Part shown: one piece after another, positions 43,511-52,156 of the stretch | Position numbering within the stretch: position 1 is the stretch's first letter | Layout: each line of letters starts with the position of its first letter | Assembly: GCF_905220975.1 (NCBI RefSeq) | Contig: NZ_CAJNBK010000013.1 | Coordinates: 62,001-126,000 of the forward strand | Length of the DNA: 64,000 nt | Source of the DNA: Paraburkholderia haematera | Lineage (GTDB): Bacteria; Pseudomonadota; Gammaproteobacteria; Burkholderiales; Burkholderiaceae | Direction of reading: 5' to 3' | Made by a program: the position numbers and the translations under genes | Notes under the pieces: generated by a model | Told to the model about the DNA's origin: nothing | Seen by the model: only the letters and a program-made list of their open reading frames with translations | Databases searched by the model: none

Positions 43511-43795
43511 TTAAACCGCCATGTTGCCGGGTGGGAAATGACCGCTCCTGAGCAGCACGGGTGTGCCATTGCTGATCTGCAAATGTTCGCGCGCAACCGC
43601 CTCGATGCGCGGGCGCCCGGCGTCGAATGCGCGCATCCAGCCATCGAGATCCTCTGAGTACGCGCCGAAGTGATCTTCGAGCGCCTCGACCGAGATCGCG
43701 CACGGCACCGGCTCGCCGTCCACGAGCGCGGGAAACACAACCGTCAGATTGGAATCGCGGTAAGCAGGCGCATCCGCGGGAAACCTAATTTCCAT
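43511..43795 (-). CDS. DUF1488 family protein
   Basis: 94 aa. Motifs of DUF1488: FPALVDGEPVPCAISVEALE, DHFGAYSEDLDGWMRAFDAG and RPRIEAVAREHLQI. Family function unknown; members are small cytoplasmic proteins often found singly. Converges on the epimerase gene with an 8-bp gap. A GAGGCGG Shine-Dalgarno precedes the ATG. Confidence 0.8.
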   Translation of the reverse strand: MEIRFPADAPAYRDSNLTVVFPALVDGEPVPCAISVEALEDHFGAYSEDLDGWMRAFDAGRPRIEAVAREHLQISNGTPVLLRSGHFPPGNMAV

Positions 43796-44070
43796 GGCCG
43801 CCTCATCAGAAGTATCCGGCAGTAAAGGGACGCCGGTATAAACCGGCCGCCCCCGGACATGCCCGTTATGGTACTCGCGCGGCTGGACCGCGGTCCAGCC
43901 TCCCTCGCCCTTCTGCCCGATGGCGCGTGCCCCGGGCAGACAGGTTCCGCATGCGAAACGATACGCCGTGATACGCCAGATTGCACTTGTGCCGCCTGCC
44001 TCTGTCGAACCGGTTCACCAGCACACCGGTGCTGGCGCAATGACGCCATTTCGAATTCAACGAGCGCAAT

Positions 44071-44262
44071 ATGGGAAAATATTTTCTGAACAACCGCGAA
44101 CTGCCTGAGCCGGATGCGGCAAATGCATGGTTTGCCTACGCTGAAAGCCACGGTATCGACATTCCGAAAGCCATCAGCATCTGGGAAGACGCGGCGACCG
44201 GGAGCGGCGTGGAAAGCCACCAACAGGTTAGCGCGGCAGGCATCACGATCGAAACGGCTTAG
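44071..44262 (+). CDS. Small hypothetical protein
   Basis: 63 aa: MGKYFLNNRELPEPDAANAW, FAYAESHGIDIPKAISIWED. Charged, soluble, no motif recognised. Codon use like neighbours and compact spacing to the lipoprotein 81 bp later support a gene. The 275 bp before it (43796-44070) show no gene. Confidence 0.55.
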   Translation: MGKYFLNNRELPEPDAANAWFAYAESHGIDIPKAISIWEDAATGSGVESHQQVSAAGITIETA

Positions 44263-44343
44263 CCTCCCAGGCGCTCACTTCCGGTGTGCGCGGCGAGTTT
44301 CGCTATCTGAGTCTCGAACCCTATTTGAAAGGAAAACTTCACG

Positions 44344-44727
44344 ATGCATTTCATGACACCACTGCGCCGTTCCGGCCGATTCCGACCCGGCAGTGCCGCG
44401 CTTGCTCTGGTCCGCAGGGTGTCCCTGTCCGCCGCCCTGCCCGCTGCCGTGCTGCTCGGCGCGGGCCTGAGCGGCTGCGCGTCGTCGAACACCACTTCGC
44501 TGATCAATCTGCCGAACGGTCAGACCGGTTTTGCGGTGAACTGCAGCGGCGCCGACGCCGCTTCAAGTTGGGCCTCCTGCTACGTGCAGGCCGGCAAGGC
44601 ATGTGGCGCGACCGGCTACGACATCATCTCGAAAGACAACGACGAAGGCGGCGCCGCGGGCGGCAGCATCACGAACGTCGTCTCGGCTAATGTGAAAAAC
44701 CGTTCGATGATCGTGCGCTGCAAGTAA
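44344..44727 (+). CDS. Small lipoprotein
   Basis: 127 aa. Hydrophobic N-terminus after a basic stretch, lipobox LSGC near residue 43 (ALPAAVLLGAGLSGCASSNT), mature domain with four Cys (NCSGADAASSWASCYVQAGK, ACGATGYDI, IVRCK) that may pair. Conserved-type pattern of small Burkholderia lipoproteins; function unknown. Confidence 0.75.
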   Translation: MHFMTPLRRSGRFRPGSAALALVRRVSLSAALPAAVLLGAGLSGCASSNTTSLINLPNGQTGFAVNCSGADAASSWASCYVQAGKACGATGYDIISKDNDEGGAAGGSITNVVSANVKNRSMIVRCK

Positions 44728-44743
44728 CGCTCAGTGGTCAGGC

Positions 44744-45082
44744 TCAGTGCGCCTGCATCTTCGAGAACATGTTCAACACGGCGACCCCGGCAATGATCAG
44801 CCCGAGCCCGATGATGGCCGGCACGTCAGGTACCTGCCGGTACAGCACGACAGCGACCAGCGTAATCAGCACGATGCCGGCGCCGGACCACACCGCGTAG
44901 ACGATACCCACCGGAATAGTCTTCAACGTGAGCGACAGGCAATAGAACGCGATGCCGTAGCCGATCACCACGACCGTTGCCGGCACCAGCCGCGAAAAAC
45001 CTTCCGACGCCCGCATCGCGGAGGTCGCGATGACTTCGGCGACGATCGCAATCGCGAGCAACGCATAAGGAGGCGTCCGCAT
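44744..45082 (-). CDS. SMR-family multidrug efflux protein (EmrE/QacE-like)
   Basis: 112 aa, four membrane segments, as usual for small multidrug resistance pumps. The essential membrane-embedded Glu is at residue 16 (AIVAEVIATSAMRAS), with the AVWSGAGIVLI helix of the family. It exports cationic hydrophobic compounds in exchange for protons, as an antiparallel dimer. Start at 45082 lies 5 nt after the UPF0303 stop, so the two are cotranscribed. Confidence 0.9.
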   Translation of the reverse strand: MRTPPYALLAIAIVAEVIATSAMRASEGFSRLVPATVVVIGYGIAFYCLSLTLKTIPVGIVYAVWSGAGIVLITLVAVVLYRQVPDVPAIIGLGLIIAGVAVLNMFSKMQAH

Positions 45083-45086
45083 CGGC

Positions 45087-45593
45087 TCAGGCCTTTGCAA
45101 GCGCGAGCTTGCTGTAGTCGTGGCCGAGGTGGGCACACAGCGCTTCCACCACCAGTTCGTGATCCGCGCGCTGCGGCAACCCGGATACCGTGATCGAGCC
45201 GATCACGCCGGCGCCCGCTACCGTCAATGGAAACGCGCCGCCATGCGACGCATATTCCGTGTTTGGCAAGGCGTGCTTGTCGGCGAGCGTGCTGCCCGCC
45301 TGTTGCATCTTCAAACCGATCGCGTACGAACTGCGCCGGAAATGCGCGACGGTGTTGCCCTTGCGGCGCGCCCAGTCGACATTGTCCGGCGTCGCGCCGT
45401 TAAGCAGGCTGAAGAACAGCGGCTGACCGAACGTGCGCACGTCGATAGCGGCGGCGATGCCGCGTGCTCTCGCGACCTCGTGCAGATAGGCGCCCACCTG
45501 CCACGCGCGGTCGGCATCGAATTGCGGGAACACCAGCGCATGTTCCTGAGCGGCAATCACCTGTAGATCGTGTGCGATATCCATGGAGTTCAT
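45087..45593 (-). CDS. UPF0303 (DUF336/heme-degrading-like) family protein
   Basis: 168 aa. Conserved blocks: FGQPLFFSLLNGATPDNVDW, HFRRSSYAIGLKMQQAGSTL, YASHGGAFPLTVAGAGVIGS and ITVSGLPQRADHELVVEAL, close to UPF0303 proteins of Burkholderia. The fold is like GlcG/HbpS, which binds heme or small ligands, but biochemistry is unknown. The ATG at 45584 (MDIAHDLQ) is an alternative start that matches relatives better; both are weak in Shine-Dalgarno. Coupled to the SMR pump. Confidence 0.88.
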   Translation of the reverse strand: MNSMDIAHDLQVIAAQEHALVFPQFDADRAWQVGAYLHEVARARGIAAAIDVRTFGQPLFFSLLNGATPDNVDWARRKGNTVAHFRRSSYAIGLKMQQAGSTLADKHALPNTEYASHGGAFPLTVAGAGVIGSITVSGLPQRADHELVVEALCAHLGHDYSKLALAKA

Positions 45594-45788
45594 AGCAGGG
45601 TAAGAAGTGAAGCGCGGGCCGTTGCACTGGCATCCCGGCGCCGCGATGAGAACCTGAATTCTAGCGCAGCGCCCTTCAAGAGCCTTCCGGTATGCGACGC
45701 GAGCAATGCGCGCCGCGACTTTGGAGCGCGCCGCGCCCGGGAAGTCGCGTCGCTTTGGCCTGTATTGAAGCCGGTTCTTAAATAGCTA

Positions 45789-45817
45789 TTGCGCTGGTTG
45801 TCGCTTTGTCCTATAAT
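45789..45817 (+). promoter_or_regulatory. Promoter of initiator tRNA-Met
   Basis: TTGCGC (45789-45794), 17-bp spacer, TATAAT (45812-45817), 15 bp before the tRNA 5' end. Close to the sigma-70 consensus. Confidence 0.75.
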
Positions 45818-45832
45818 CTTTTCTTCGACGGA

Positions 45833-45909
<77 letters not shown>

Positions 45910-45956
45910 AATAGCGTTTAAGTAGCTAAAGCGGTTCGAAGCGTCGAAACACGATG

Positions 45957-45986
45957 AAAGGCTTGCCCAACCGGCAGGCCTTTTTT
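45957..45986 (+). terminator. Terminator of initiator tRNA-Met
   Basis: AAAGGCTTGCC (45957-45967) pairs with GGCAGGCCTTT (45973-45983), 11 bp with one G-U, loop CAACC, followed by TTTTTTG. The rest of the 299-bp gap to 46209 shows no gene. Confidence 0.85.
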
Positions 45987-46208
45987 GTTTTCTGCTTCGC
46001 TTTTCATTGCGGTAGTGTGTGTTCTGCGCTCTGCCCCTTCAATTTGTTTGCACTCCGACACATACGCACGCGTCCTGAATAGGCGTCATCGGCGCGCGTG
46101 CCGGTGCAGGCCGCGCCTTCGCACCAGCGGCGGCACACCGCCTTCGCCGGACCTCAGCAAACTCCGCCCCAGTGATAAACTCCCATCACTCTTTCTCGTC
46201 CCCTTCCT

Positions 46209-46754
46209 ATGAAATTCTGTTCTGTCTGCGGCCACGGCGTCAGCCTGAGCATTCCGCCGGGTGACAACCGCGAGCGCTTCGTATGCGGCAGTTGCGGCAC
46301 GGTGCATTATCAGAATCCGCGCAACGTGGTCGGCACCGTTCCGGTCTGGGACGACAAAGTGCTGCTGTGCCGCCGCGCGATCGAACCGCGCTACGGCTAC
46401 TGGACACTGCCGGCAGGCTTCATGGAAATGGGCGAAACCACCGCCGAAGCGGCTTCGCGCGAAACGCTGGAAGAAGCCGGCGCGCGCGTCGAGGTGCAGA
46501 ACCTGTTCTCGCTGCTGAACGTGCCGCACGTGCATCAGGTGCATCTGTTCTATATGGCGCGCCTGCTCGATCTCGACATCGCTGCCGGCGAGGAAAGCCT
46601 CGAGGTGAAACTCTTCGAGGAACGCGACATTCCGTGGGACGAGATCGCCTTCCCGACCGTCGGCCAGACCCTGCGTTTCTTTTTTGCCGACCGTGCCGCC
46701 GGCAGCTTCGGCCTGCATACCGGCGATATCTTCCGCTCGCTGCGCGAAGGTTGA
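46209..46754 (+). CDS. Nudix hydrolase with N-terminal zinc ribbon
   Basis: 181 aa. N-terminal CSVCG ... CGSCG zinc ribbon (residues about 4-35), then a Nudix domain with box GFMEMGETTAEAASRETLEE ending AG (GX5EX7REUXEEXG). This layout is close to NADH pyrophosphatase NudC-like enzymes but shorter. Probable role: hydrolysis of a nucleoside diphosphate derivative. The aat start lies 9 nt downstream, indicating one operon. Confidence 0.88.
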   Translation: MKFCSVCGHGVSLSIPPGDNRERFVCGSCGTVHYQNPRNVVGTVPVWDDKVLLCRRAIEPRYGYWTLPAGFMEMGETTAEAASRETLEEAGARVEVQNLFSLLNVPHVHQVHLFYMARLLDLDIAAGEESLEVKLFEERDIPWDEIAFPTVGQTLRFFFADRAAGSFGLHTGDIFRSLREG

Positions 46755-46763
46755 GCGGCGCGC

Positions 46764-47501
46764 ATGGTTCCCTGGCTCGGACCTGACGATCCGTTTCCCT
46801 CCGTCGAGCGCGCGCTCGGCGCGGCAAGCGGCGCACCCGGCCTGCTCGCCGCCAGCGGCGACCTGCTGCCGTCGCGGTTGATCGACGCCTATCGGCGCGG
46901 CATTTTCCCGTGGTATTCGGACGGCCAGCCGGTCTTGTGGTGGAGTCCCGATCCGCGCATGATCCTGCGCCCCGCCGAGTTCAAAGTATCGCCGTCGCTG
47001 CGCAAGACCCTCAAGCGCGTGCTGCGAGAGGACGCATGGGAAATCCGCGTCGACCATGATTTCGCCGCCGTGATGCGCGCCTGTGCGCAGGCGCCACGGC
47101 ACCGCCAGCGCGGCACGTGGATCACCGCCGACGTGGTCGAGGCGTATTCGTCGCTGCACAGAATGGGCGATGCGCACAGCATCGAAACCTGGTTCGAAGG
47201 CAAGCGCGTAGGCGGTTTGTACGGGGTGTCGTTCGGCCGGATGTTCTTCGGCGAATCGATGTTCGCGGAGGTCACCGATGCGTCGAAAATGGCGCTGGCC
47301 GCGCTTGTCGGACACTTGCGCCGTCACGAAATAGAAATGATAGACTGCCAGCAGAACACGTCGCATCTGGCGTCGCTGGGCGGCCGCGAGATAGCGCGCA
47401 AAGCGTTCATTGCGCATGTTCGCGCGTCTGTCGATGCACCGCCGATTCCCTGGCGATTCGACAAGAGCGTATTGCGCGATGTCGTCGAGCCGGCGGCGTA
47501 G
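46764..47501 (+). CDS. aat: Leucyl/phenylalanyl-tRNA--protein transferase
   Basis: 245 aa. Adds Leu or Phe from tRNA to proteins with N-terminal Arg/Lys, marking them for ClpAP. Conserved blocks: GDLLPSRLIDAYRRGIFPWY, WWSPDPRMIL, TWITADVVEAYSSLHRMGDA and HSIETWFEGKRVGGLYGVSF with GRMFFGESMF. Length as expected. In operon with the Nudix gene and followed by bpt, so both N-end-rule transferases are adjacent. Confidence 0.95.
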   Translation: MVPWLGPDDPFPSVERALGAASGAPGLLAASGDLLPSRLIDAYRRGIFPWYSDGQPVLWWSPDPRMILRPAEFKVSPSLRKTLKRVLREDAWEIRVDHDFAAVMRACAQAPRHRQRGTWITADVVEAYSSLHRMGDAHSIETWFEGKRVGGLYGVSFGRMFFGESMFAEVTDASKMALAALVGHLRRHEIEMIDCQQNTSHLASLGGREIARKAFIAHVRASVDAPPIPWRFDKSVLRDVVEPAA

Positions 47502-47605
47502 GAAGAATCAGGCCGAATCCGGATCCGTCGCCCACCGAGCCGCGGGTCACGAGCCGTCAGGCACGCCGGGTTTGCAACACCAGAGACGCTTCGAGAGCTG
47601 CCAAC

Positions 47606-48427
47606 GTGACTCATCCCAACGAGCTGCCTCTTTCCCCGCTTTCCGCGCTGCAATTTTATGCAACAGCGCCCTATCCCTGCAGCTATCTGGATGGCCGCAT
47701 CGCGCGTTCGCAAGTCGCCACGCCGAGCCATCTGATCAACTCCGACGTCTACACCGATCTCGTCAAAGCCGGCTTCCGCCGTTCGGGTGTGTTCACCTAC
47801 CGCCCGTATTGCGATGGCTGCCGCGCCTGCGTGCCGGTGCGCGTGCCGGTCGATCAATTTCAGGCGAACCGTACGCAACGCCGCGTCTGGAAGAAGCACG
47901 GCGAACTGATCGCAACGGTCGCCCCACTGCATTACGACGAAGAGCACTACGCGCTCTACATGCGCTATCAGTCGGCACGGCATGCCGGCGGCGGCATGGA
48001 CCGCGACAGCCGCGACCAATACGAACAGTTCCTGCTGCAGAGCCGGATCAACTCGCGGCTCGTCGAGTTTCGCGAACCGCTGCCGGATCATCCGGGAGCG
48101 CCAGGCATTCTGCGCATGATCAGCATGATCGACATCCTCGGTGACGGGCTCTCGTCGGTCTATACGTTTTTCGAACCGGGTATGCCGCACACCAGCTTCG
48201 GCACGTACAACATCTATTGGCAGATCGAGCAGGCGAAGAGCCTCAAGCTGCCCTACGTGTATCTCGGCTACTGGATTCGCGAGAGTCCGAAGATGGCCTA
48301 CAAGGCGAATTTCCGGCCGCTCGAAGGCTTGATCGACGGCGCCTGGAAAGTGCTCGATCCGGCCAGCATCGATCTGCCGCCGGTCGATCTGGCGATTCAG
48401 GGCCGGCGCGGACCGTTGCGGCCGTAA
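47606..48427 (+). CDS. bpt: Aspartate/glutamate leucyltransferase (bacterial ATE family)
   Basis: 273 aa. Transfers Leu to N-terminal Asp/Glu of proteins. Cys motif YRPYCDGCRACVPVRV near residue 70, then SRDQYEQFLLQSRINSRLVE, IDILGDGLSSVYTFFEP and LPYVYLGYWIRESPKMAYKA. Start is GTG at 47606 (MTHPNELPL). Follows aat after 104 bp; pyrD follows. Confidence 0.93.
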   Translation: MTHPNELPLSPLSALQFYATAPYPCSYLDGRIARSQVATPSHLINSDVYTDLVKAGFRRSGVFTYRPYCDGCRACVPVRVPVDQFQANRTQRRVWKKHGELIATVAPLHYDEEHYALYMRYQSARHAGGGMDRDSRDQYEQFLLQSRINSRLVEFREPLPDHPGAPGILRMISMIDILGDGLSSVYTFFEPGMPHTSFGTYNIYWQIEQAKSLKLPYVYLGYWIRESPKMAYKANFRPLEGLIDGAWKVLDPASIDLPPVDLAIQGRRGPLRP

Positions 48428-48557
48428 CGTCTGCGGCCGTAACAGCTGCGGGCGCTCCCGGCGCCCACGCCTTCGCGCTCTGTCCAGTTAGTCTCATTAA
48501 CGCCCTAAAGCCGGTAAAATGGCGGGTTCCCATTTTCCGGCCGCCCGGCTTCGTCCC

Positions 48558-49580
48558 GTGTTCAGTTCCCTCTACCCGCTCGTACGCGCCCAACTCTTTC
48601 GCATGGACGCGGAAGACGCTCACCACCTGACCTTGCGCATCCTCGGCGCCGCCGGTCGCACCGGCCTTGCTGGCGTGCTCGCGCCACACGTGCCGGACGC
48701 GCCGCGCACCGTGATGGGTTTGACATTCAGGAACCCGGTCGGGCTCGCCGCGGGTCTCGACAAGGACGGCGCGTGCATCGACGGACTGGCGGCACTCGGC
48801 TTCGGCTCTATTGAGGTGGGCACGGTCACGCCGCGCGCACAGCCGGGCAATCCGCGCCCGCGCATGTTTCGCCTGCCGCAGGCGAATGCCGTGATCAATC
48901 GTATGGGCTTCAACAACGCGGGCGTCGACCAGTTCGTCAAGAACGTGCAGGCCGCGCGCTATCGCGGCATTCTCGGGCTGAACATCGGCAAGAATGCCGA
49001 CACGCCGATCGAACGCGCCGCCGAAGACTATCTGTATTGCCTCGAACGCGTGTACCCGTTCGCGAGCTACGTGACGGTCAACATCTCGTCGCCGAATACA
49101 AAGAATCTGCGCCAGCTGCAAGGCGCGGGCGAACTCGACGCGCTGCTCGCCGCCCTGAAGGACAAGCAGCAGCGTCTGGCGGACATGCACGGCAAGCTGG
49201 TGCCGCTCGCCCTCAAGATCGCGCCGGACCTCGACGACGAACAGGTCAAATCGATCGCCGATACGCTCCTGCGCCACCAGTTCGAAGGCGTGATCGCCAC
49301 CAACACCACGCTCTCGCGTACCGCCGTCACCGGCATGCAATACGGCGACGAAGCCGGCGGCCTGTCGGGCAAGCCGGTGTTCGACGCGTCGAACGAGGTG
49401 ATTCGCAAGCTGCGCGCTGAAGTCGGCGAGACGGTGCCGATCATCGGCGTGGGCGGGATTTTCTCGGGCGAGGATGCGCGCGCGAAGCTGGCCGCGGGCG
49501 CCTCGCTGGTGCAGCTCTACACCGGTTTCATCTACCGCGGGCCGGCGCTCGTTGCCGAATGCGCGCAGGCACTGCGCTAA
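48558..49580 (+). CDS. pyrD: Dihydroorotate dehydrogenase, class 2 (quinone)
   Basis: 340 aa FMN enzyme that oxidises dihydroorotate to orotate with ubiquinone in pyrimidine synthesis. N-terminal membrane-associating helices (LYPLVRAQLFRMDAEDAHHL), FMN/active-site segments NPVGLAAGLDKDG, INRMGFNNAGVD, NISSPNTKNLRQLQ with the catalytic Ser, and PIIGVGGIFSGEDARAKLAAG. GTG at 48558 gives the usual start; an ATG at 48519 would add 13 residues. Confidence 0.95.
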   Translation: MFSSLYPLVRAQLFRMDAEDAHHLTLRILGAAGRTGLAGVLAPHVPDAPRTVMGLTFRNPVGLAAGLDKDGACIDGLAALGFGSIEVGTVTPRAQPGNPRPRMFRLPQANAVINRMGFNNAGVDQFVKNVQAARYRGILGLNIGKNADTPIERAAEDYLYCLERVYPFASYVTVNISSPNTKNLRQLQGAGELDALLAALKDKQQRLADMHGKLVPLALKIAPDLDDEQVKSIADTLLRHQFEGVIATNTTLSRTAVTGMQYGDEAGGLSGKPVFDASNEVIRKLRAEVGETVPIIGVGGIFSGEDARAKLAAGASLVQLYTGFIYRGPALVAECAQALR

Positions 49581-49755
49581 GCGGCGGCGTGCGGGCGTCC
49601 GCGGGCCGTGCCTGGGCCGCCCGCCGCATCCTCACGGATTCCCCACCCAATCCGCATCAGTAATATAGACATAAACAAACGGTATTTACGTTTCGATAGT
49701 CTGCTTTGTTATGCTTTTGTCTGTTAAAACGCCAGACGAACAATAAAGGAACACG

Positions 49756-50550
49756 ATGAAATTTGGCTTGCTGAAGAAGATGCTCGTCGCCGGCCTGATC
49801 GGCGCGTCATTCACCGCTGTCACCGCCCACGCGGACGACCTGCTCGACCAGGTCAAGCAACGCGGCACGCTGCGCATCGGCCTGGAAGGCACCTTCCCGC
49901 CGTTCAATTCGAAAGCGCCGTCGGGCGAACTGGTCGGCTATGACGTCGACATCGCCAAGGCCGTGGCCGCGAAGCTCGGCGTGAAACCGGAATTCGTCAC
50001 CACCGAGTGGAGCGGCATCATCGCCGGTCTGCAGGCGAACAAGTTCGACGTGATCGTCAACCAGGTCGGCATCACGGACGCGCGCAAGCAGGCACTCGAC
50101 TTCTCGCCGGCGTACACGTACTCGGCCGCGCAGCTCATCCAGCGTAAGGACGACACGCGCCAGTTCAAATCGCTCGACGAGCTGAAGGGCAAGAAGCTCG
50201 GCGTCGGTCTGGGCACGAACTACATGGACATGGCGAAGTCGGTGCCGGGCATCGACGTGAAGACGTATCCGGGCGCGCCTGAATACCTGCGCGATCTGGC
50301 TGCCGGCCGCCTGGACGCGGCGCTGAACGACCGCCTGATGCTCGCGTATCTGATGAAGAACTCGCAACTGCCGCTGCGCACGGGCGCGACGGTCGGCGCG
50401 GGCAACCCGTCGGGCATTCCGTTCAAAAAGGGCAATCCGAAGTTCGCCAAGGCGATCGACGACGCGATGAGCCAGCTCGAAGCGGACGGCACGTTCTCGA
50501 AGATCTCGGACAAATGGTTCGGCATCGACGTCACGAAGCCGATCAAGTAA
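49756..50550 (+). CDS. ABC transporter substrate-binding protein, cystine/polar amino acid type
   Basis: 264 aa periplasmic protein. Signal peptide (MKFGLLKKMLVAGLIGASFT, cleavage after AHA), family 3 fold: GTLRIGLEGTFPPFN, GYDVDIAKAVAAKLGVKPEF, TTEWSGIIAGLQANKFDVIV, and AAGRLDAALNDRLMLAYLMK. Closest in style to FliY/TcyJ cystine binders. Promoter with TTTACG and TATGC elements near 49685-49715. A 15-bp hairpin (50567-50600) separates it from the permease, presumably making the binding protein more abundant. Confidence 0.9.
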   Translation: MKFGLLKKMLVAGLIGASFTAVTAHADDLLDQVKQRGTLRIGLEGTFPPFNSKAPSGELVGYDVDIAKAVAAKLGVKPEFVTTEWSGIIAGLQANKFDVIVNQVGITDARKQALDFSPAYTYSAAQLIQRKDDTRQFKSLDELKGKKLGVGLGTNYMDMAKSVPGIDVKTYPGAPEYLRDLAAGRLDAALNDRLMLAYLMKNSQLPLRTGATVGAGNPSGIPFKKGNPKFAKAIDDAMSQLEADGTFSKISDKWFGIDVTKPIK

Positions 50551-50566
50551 CGCACGCTGGATGAAA

Positions 50567-50605
50567 CGAAGGGCGGTATCGTCGACGATGCCGCCCTTCG
50601 CTTTT
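50567..50605 (+). terminator. Attenuator hairpin between binding protein and permease
   Basis: Arms 50567-50581 (CGAAGGGCGGTATCG) and 50586-50600, 15 bp with one G-T mismatch, loop TCGA, then CTTTTG. Typical partial terminator that lets the binding protein be made in excess. Confidence 0.8.
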
Positions 50606-50659
50606 GTCTATGATGTGCGCTTCGATGTGCACTTTGTGCGCCAACCCTTCCCACCGCTC

Positions 50660-51319
50660 ATGTCTATCACTTCCCTGCTCGTCCAATCGCTTCCTGTGCT
50701 CGCACAGGGCGCCGTCCTGACGGTCAAGTTCGCGGTCCTGTCGATGATCTTCGGCCTGCTCGCAGGCGCCGTTCTCGCGGTGATGGGCATCAGCCACAGC
50801 CGCGTGCTGAACTGGATCGCGCGCGTGTACGTCAGCCTGTTTCGCGGCACGCCGCTGCTGGTGCAGATCTTCGTGATCTATTACGGCTTGCCGAGTCTCG
50901 GCATTTCGCTCGACCCCACGCCCGCGGGCGTGATCGCGTTGTCGGCGAACGTGGCGGCGTATCTGTCGGAAAGCATGCGCGGTGCGATTCTCGGCATTCC
51001 CAGCGGCCAGTGGCTGGCCGCCTATAGTCTGGGACTCTCGCGACGCCAGACGCTGCGCTATGTGATCGCGCCGCAGGCTTTGCGCATCGCCGTGCCGAGT
51101 CTGTCGAACAGCTTGATCAGCCTGATCAAGGATACGTCGCTGGTGTCGGTGATAACCGTGACCGAACTGCTGCGCAGCGCGCAGGAGATCATCGCGTCGA
51201 CCTATCAGCCGCTGCCGCTGTACCTCGCGGCAGCCGCGGTGTACTGGGTGCTGTGCCAGGTGCTCGAATGGGTGCAGCACTGGTACGAAAAGCGCCTGGC
51301 GCTGCCGTCACGCCACTGA
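50660..51319 (+). CDS. ABC transporter permease, cystine/polar amino acid type
   Basis: 219 aa, about five membrane segments, HEQ/HisMQ family: FRGTPLLVQIFVIYYGLPSL, the EAA loop in GIPSGQWLAAYSLGLSRRQT then VIAPQALRIAVPSLSNSLIS. Start ATG at 50660 (MSITSLL) because the upstream frame crosses the hairpin. Similar to TcyL. The ATP-binding partner is not in the next position; the lepB-like gene follows in reverse. ATPase supplied elsewhere. Confidence 0.9.
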   Translation: MSITSLLVQSLPVLAQGAVLTVKFAVLSMIFGLLAGAVLAVMGISHSRVLNWIARVYVSLFRGTPLLVQIFVIYYGLPSLGISLDPTPAGVIALSANVAAYLSESMRGAILGIPSGQWLAAYSLGLSRRQTLRYVIAPQALRIAVPSLSNSLISLIKDTSLVSVITVTELLRSAQEIIASTYQPLPLYLAAAAVYWVLCQVLEWVQHWYEKRLALPSRH

Positions 51320-51341
51320 AGCCCCGCACCTCGCCGCCAAC

Positions 51342-52040
51342 CTACCGGCTGACGGCGAGCGACGCCGTATCCAGCGACGCGCCGAAGCGCTCGAAGCGCG
51401 GCTTGTAGTAGTGATCCGGGTCGAGCGAAAACGCGACGTGACGCGTGCGGCCCATCAGTTCCTTGCGCGGAAAGAAGCCGAAGTAACGCGAGTCGGCGCT
51501 GTTATCGCGATTGTCGCCGAGCATCAGATACTCGCCTCGCGGCACAACCACCGGCCCGAACGAACTACGCGGACTCGGCGCCTCGGGCGCAAGCCGCACG
51601 CTGTGCGCAACGCCGTCGAAGCGCTCGGTCAGATAGTCGCCAGGTGTAGTTGCATCGCCTGGCAGCGGCTTCAGGTGCAGCGGCCGATAATTCGCGCGCA
51701 CGCCGTTCACATACAGCACGTTGTTGCGCATGGCGACACTGTCGCCGGGCAAGCCGATCAGACGCTTGACGATCAACTCATGCGCGGCCGAAGAATCGAT
51801 CGTGACGATATCGCCGCGCTGCGGATCGTGCAGATGCGCGATCGTGATGTGGGTGAGCGGCACGCGCAGATCGTAGGCCATCTTGTCGACGAAAATCCGG
51901 TCGCCTTCGCGGATCGTCGGCAACATCGAACCGCTCGGCACGACGTTCCAGTCGGCCACGGCGCTGCGGAACAGCACCATCAGAAACAGAAAGGCGATGA
52001 GGCTCTTGTTGTCGCGCCACAGTTTTCCAAGCATGCGCAT
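51342..52040 (-). CDS. lepB: Signal peptidase I (single-TM form)
   Basis: 232 aa, shorter than E. coli LepB and with one membrane anchor (about 12-28, KSLIAFLFLMVLFRSAVADW). Catalytic Ser38 in VPSGSMLPT and Lys92 in LIVKRLIGLPGD, later GDNRDNSADSRYFGFF. Removes signal peptides of secreted proteins. The main rnc-linked copy normally has a second TM segment, so this may be an additional paralogue. Converges on the permease. Confidence 0.92.
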   Translation of the reverse strand: MRMLGKLWRDNKSLIAFLFLMVLFRSAVADWNVVPSGSMLPTIREGDRIFVDKMAYDLRVPLTHITIAHLHDPQRGDIVTIDSSAAHELIVKRLIGLPGDSVAMRNNVLYVNGVRANYRPLHLKPLPGDATTPGDYLTERFDGVAHSVRLAPEAPSPRSSFGPVVVPRGEYLMLGDNRDNSADSRYFGFFPRKELMGRTRHVAFSLDPDHYYKPRFERFGASLDTASLAVSR

Positions 52041-52156
52041 TGCAGGCGGCTCCGGAGGAAGGGGAATCGAAAGCTGTGGGTACGCGGCCCTTTTTCGAGT
52101 CCGCGCGCCCGTGCAAATCGTACCACCGCCACTGGAAGCACCGCGGCGACGCGCCC

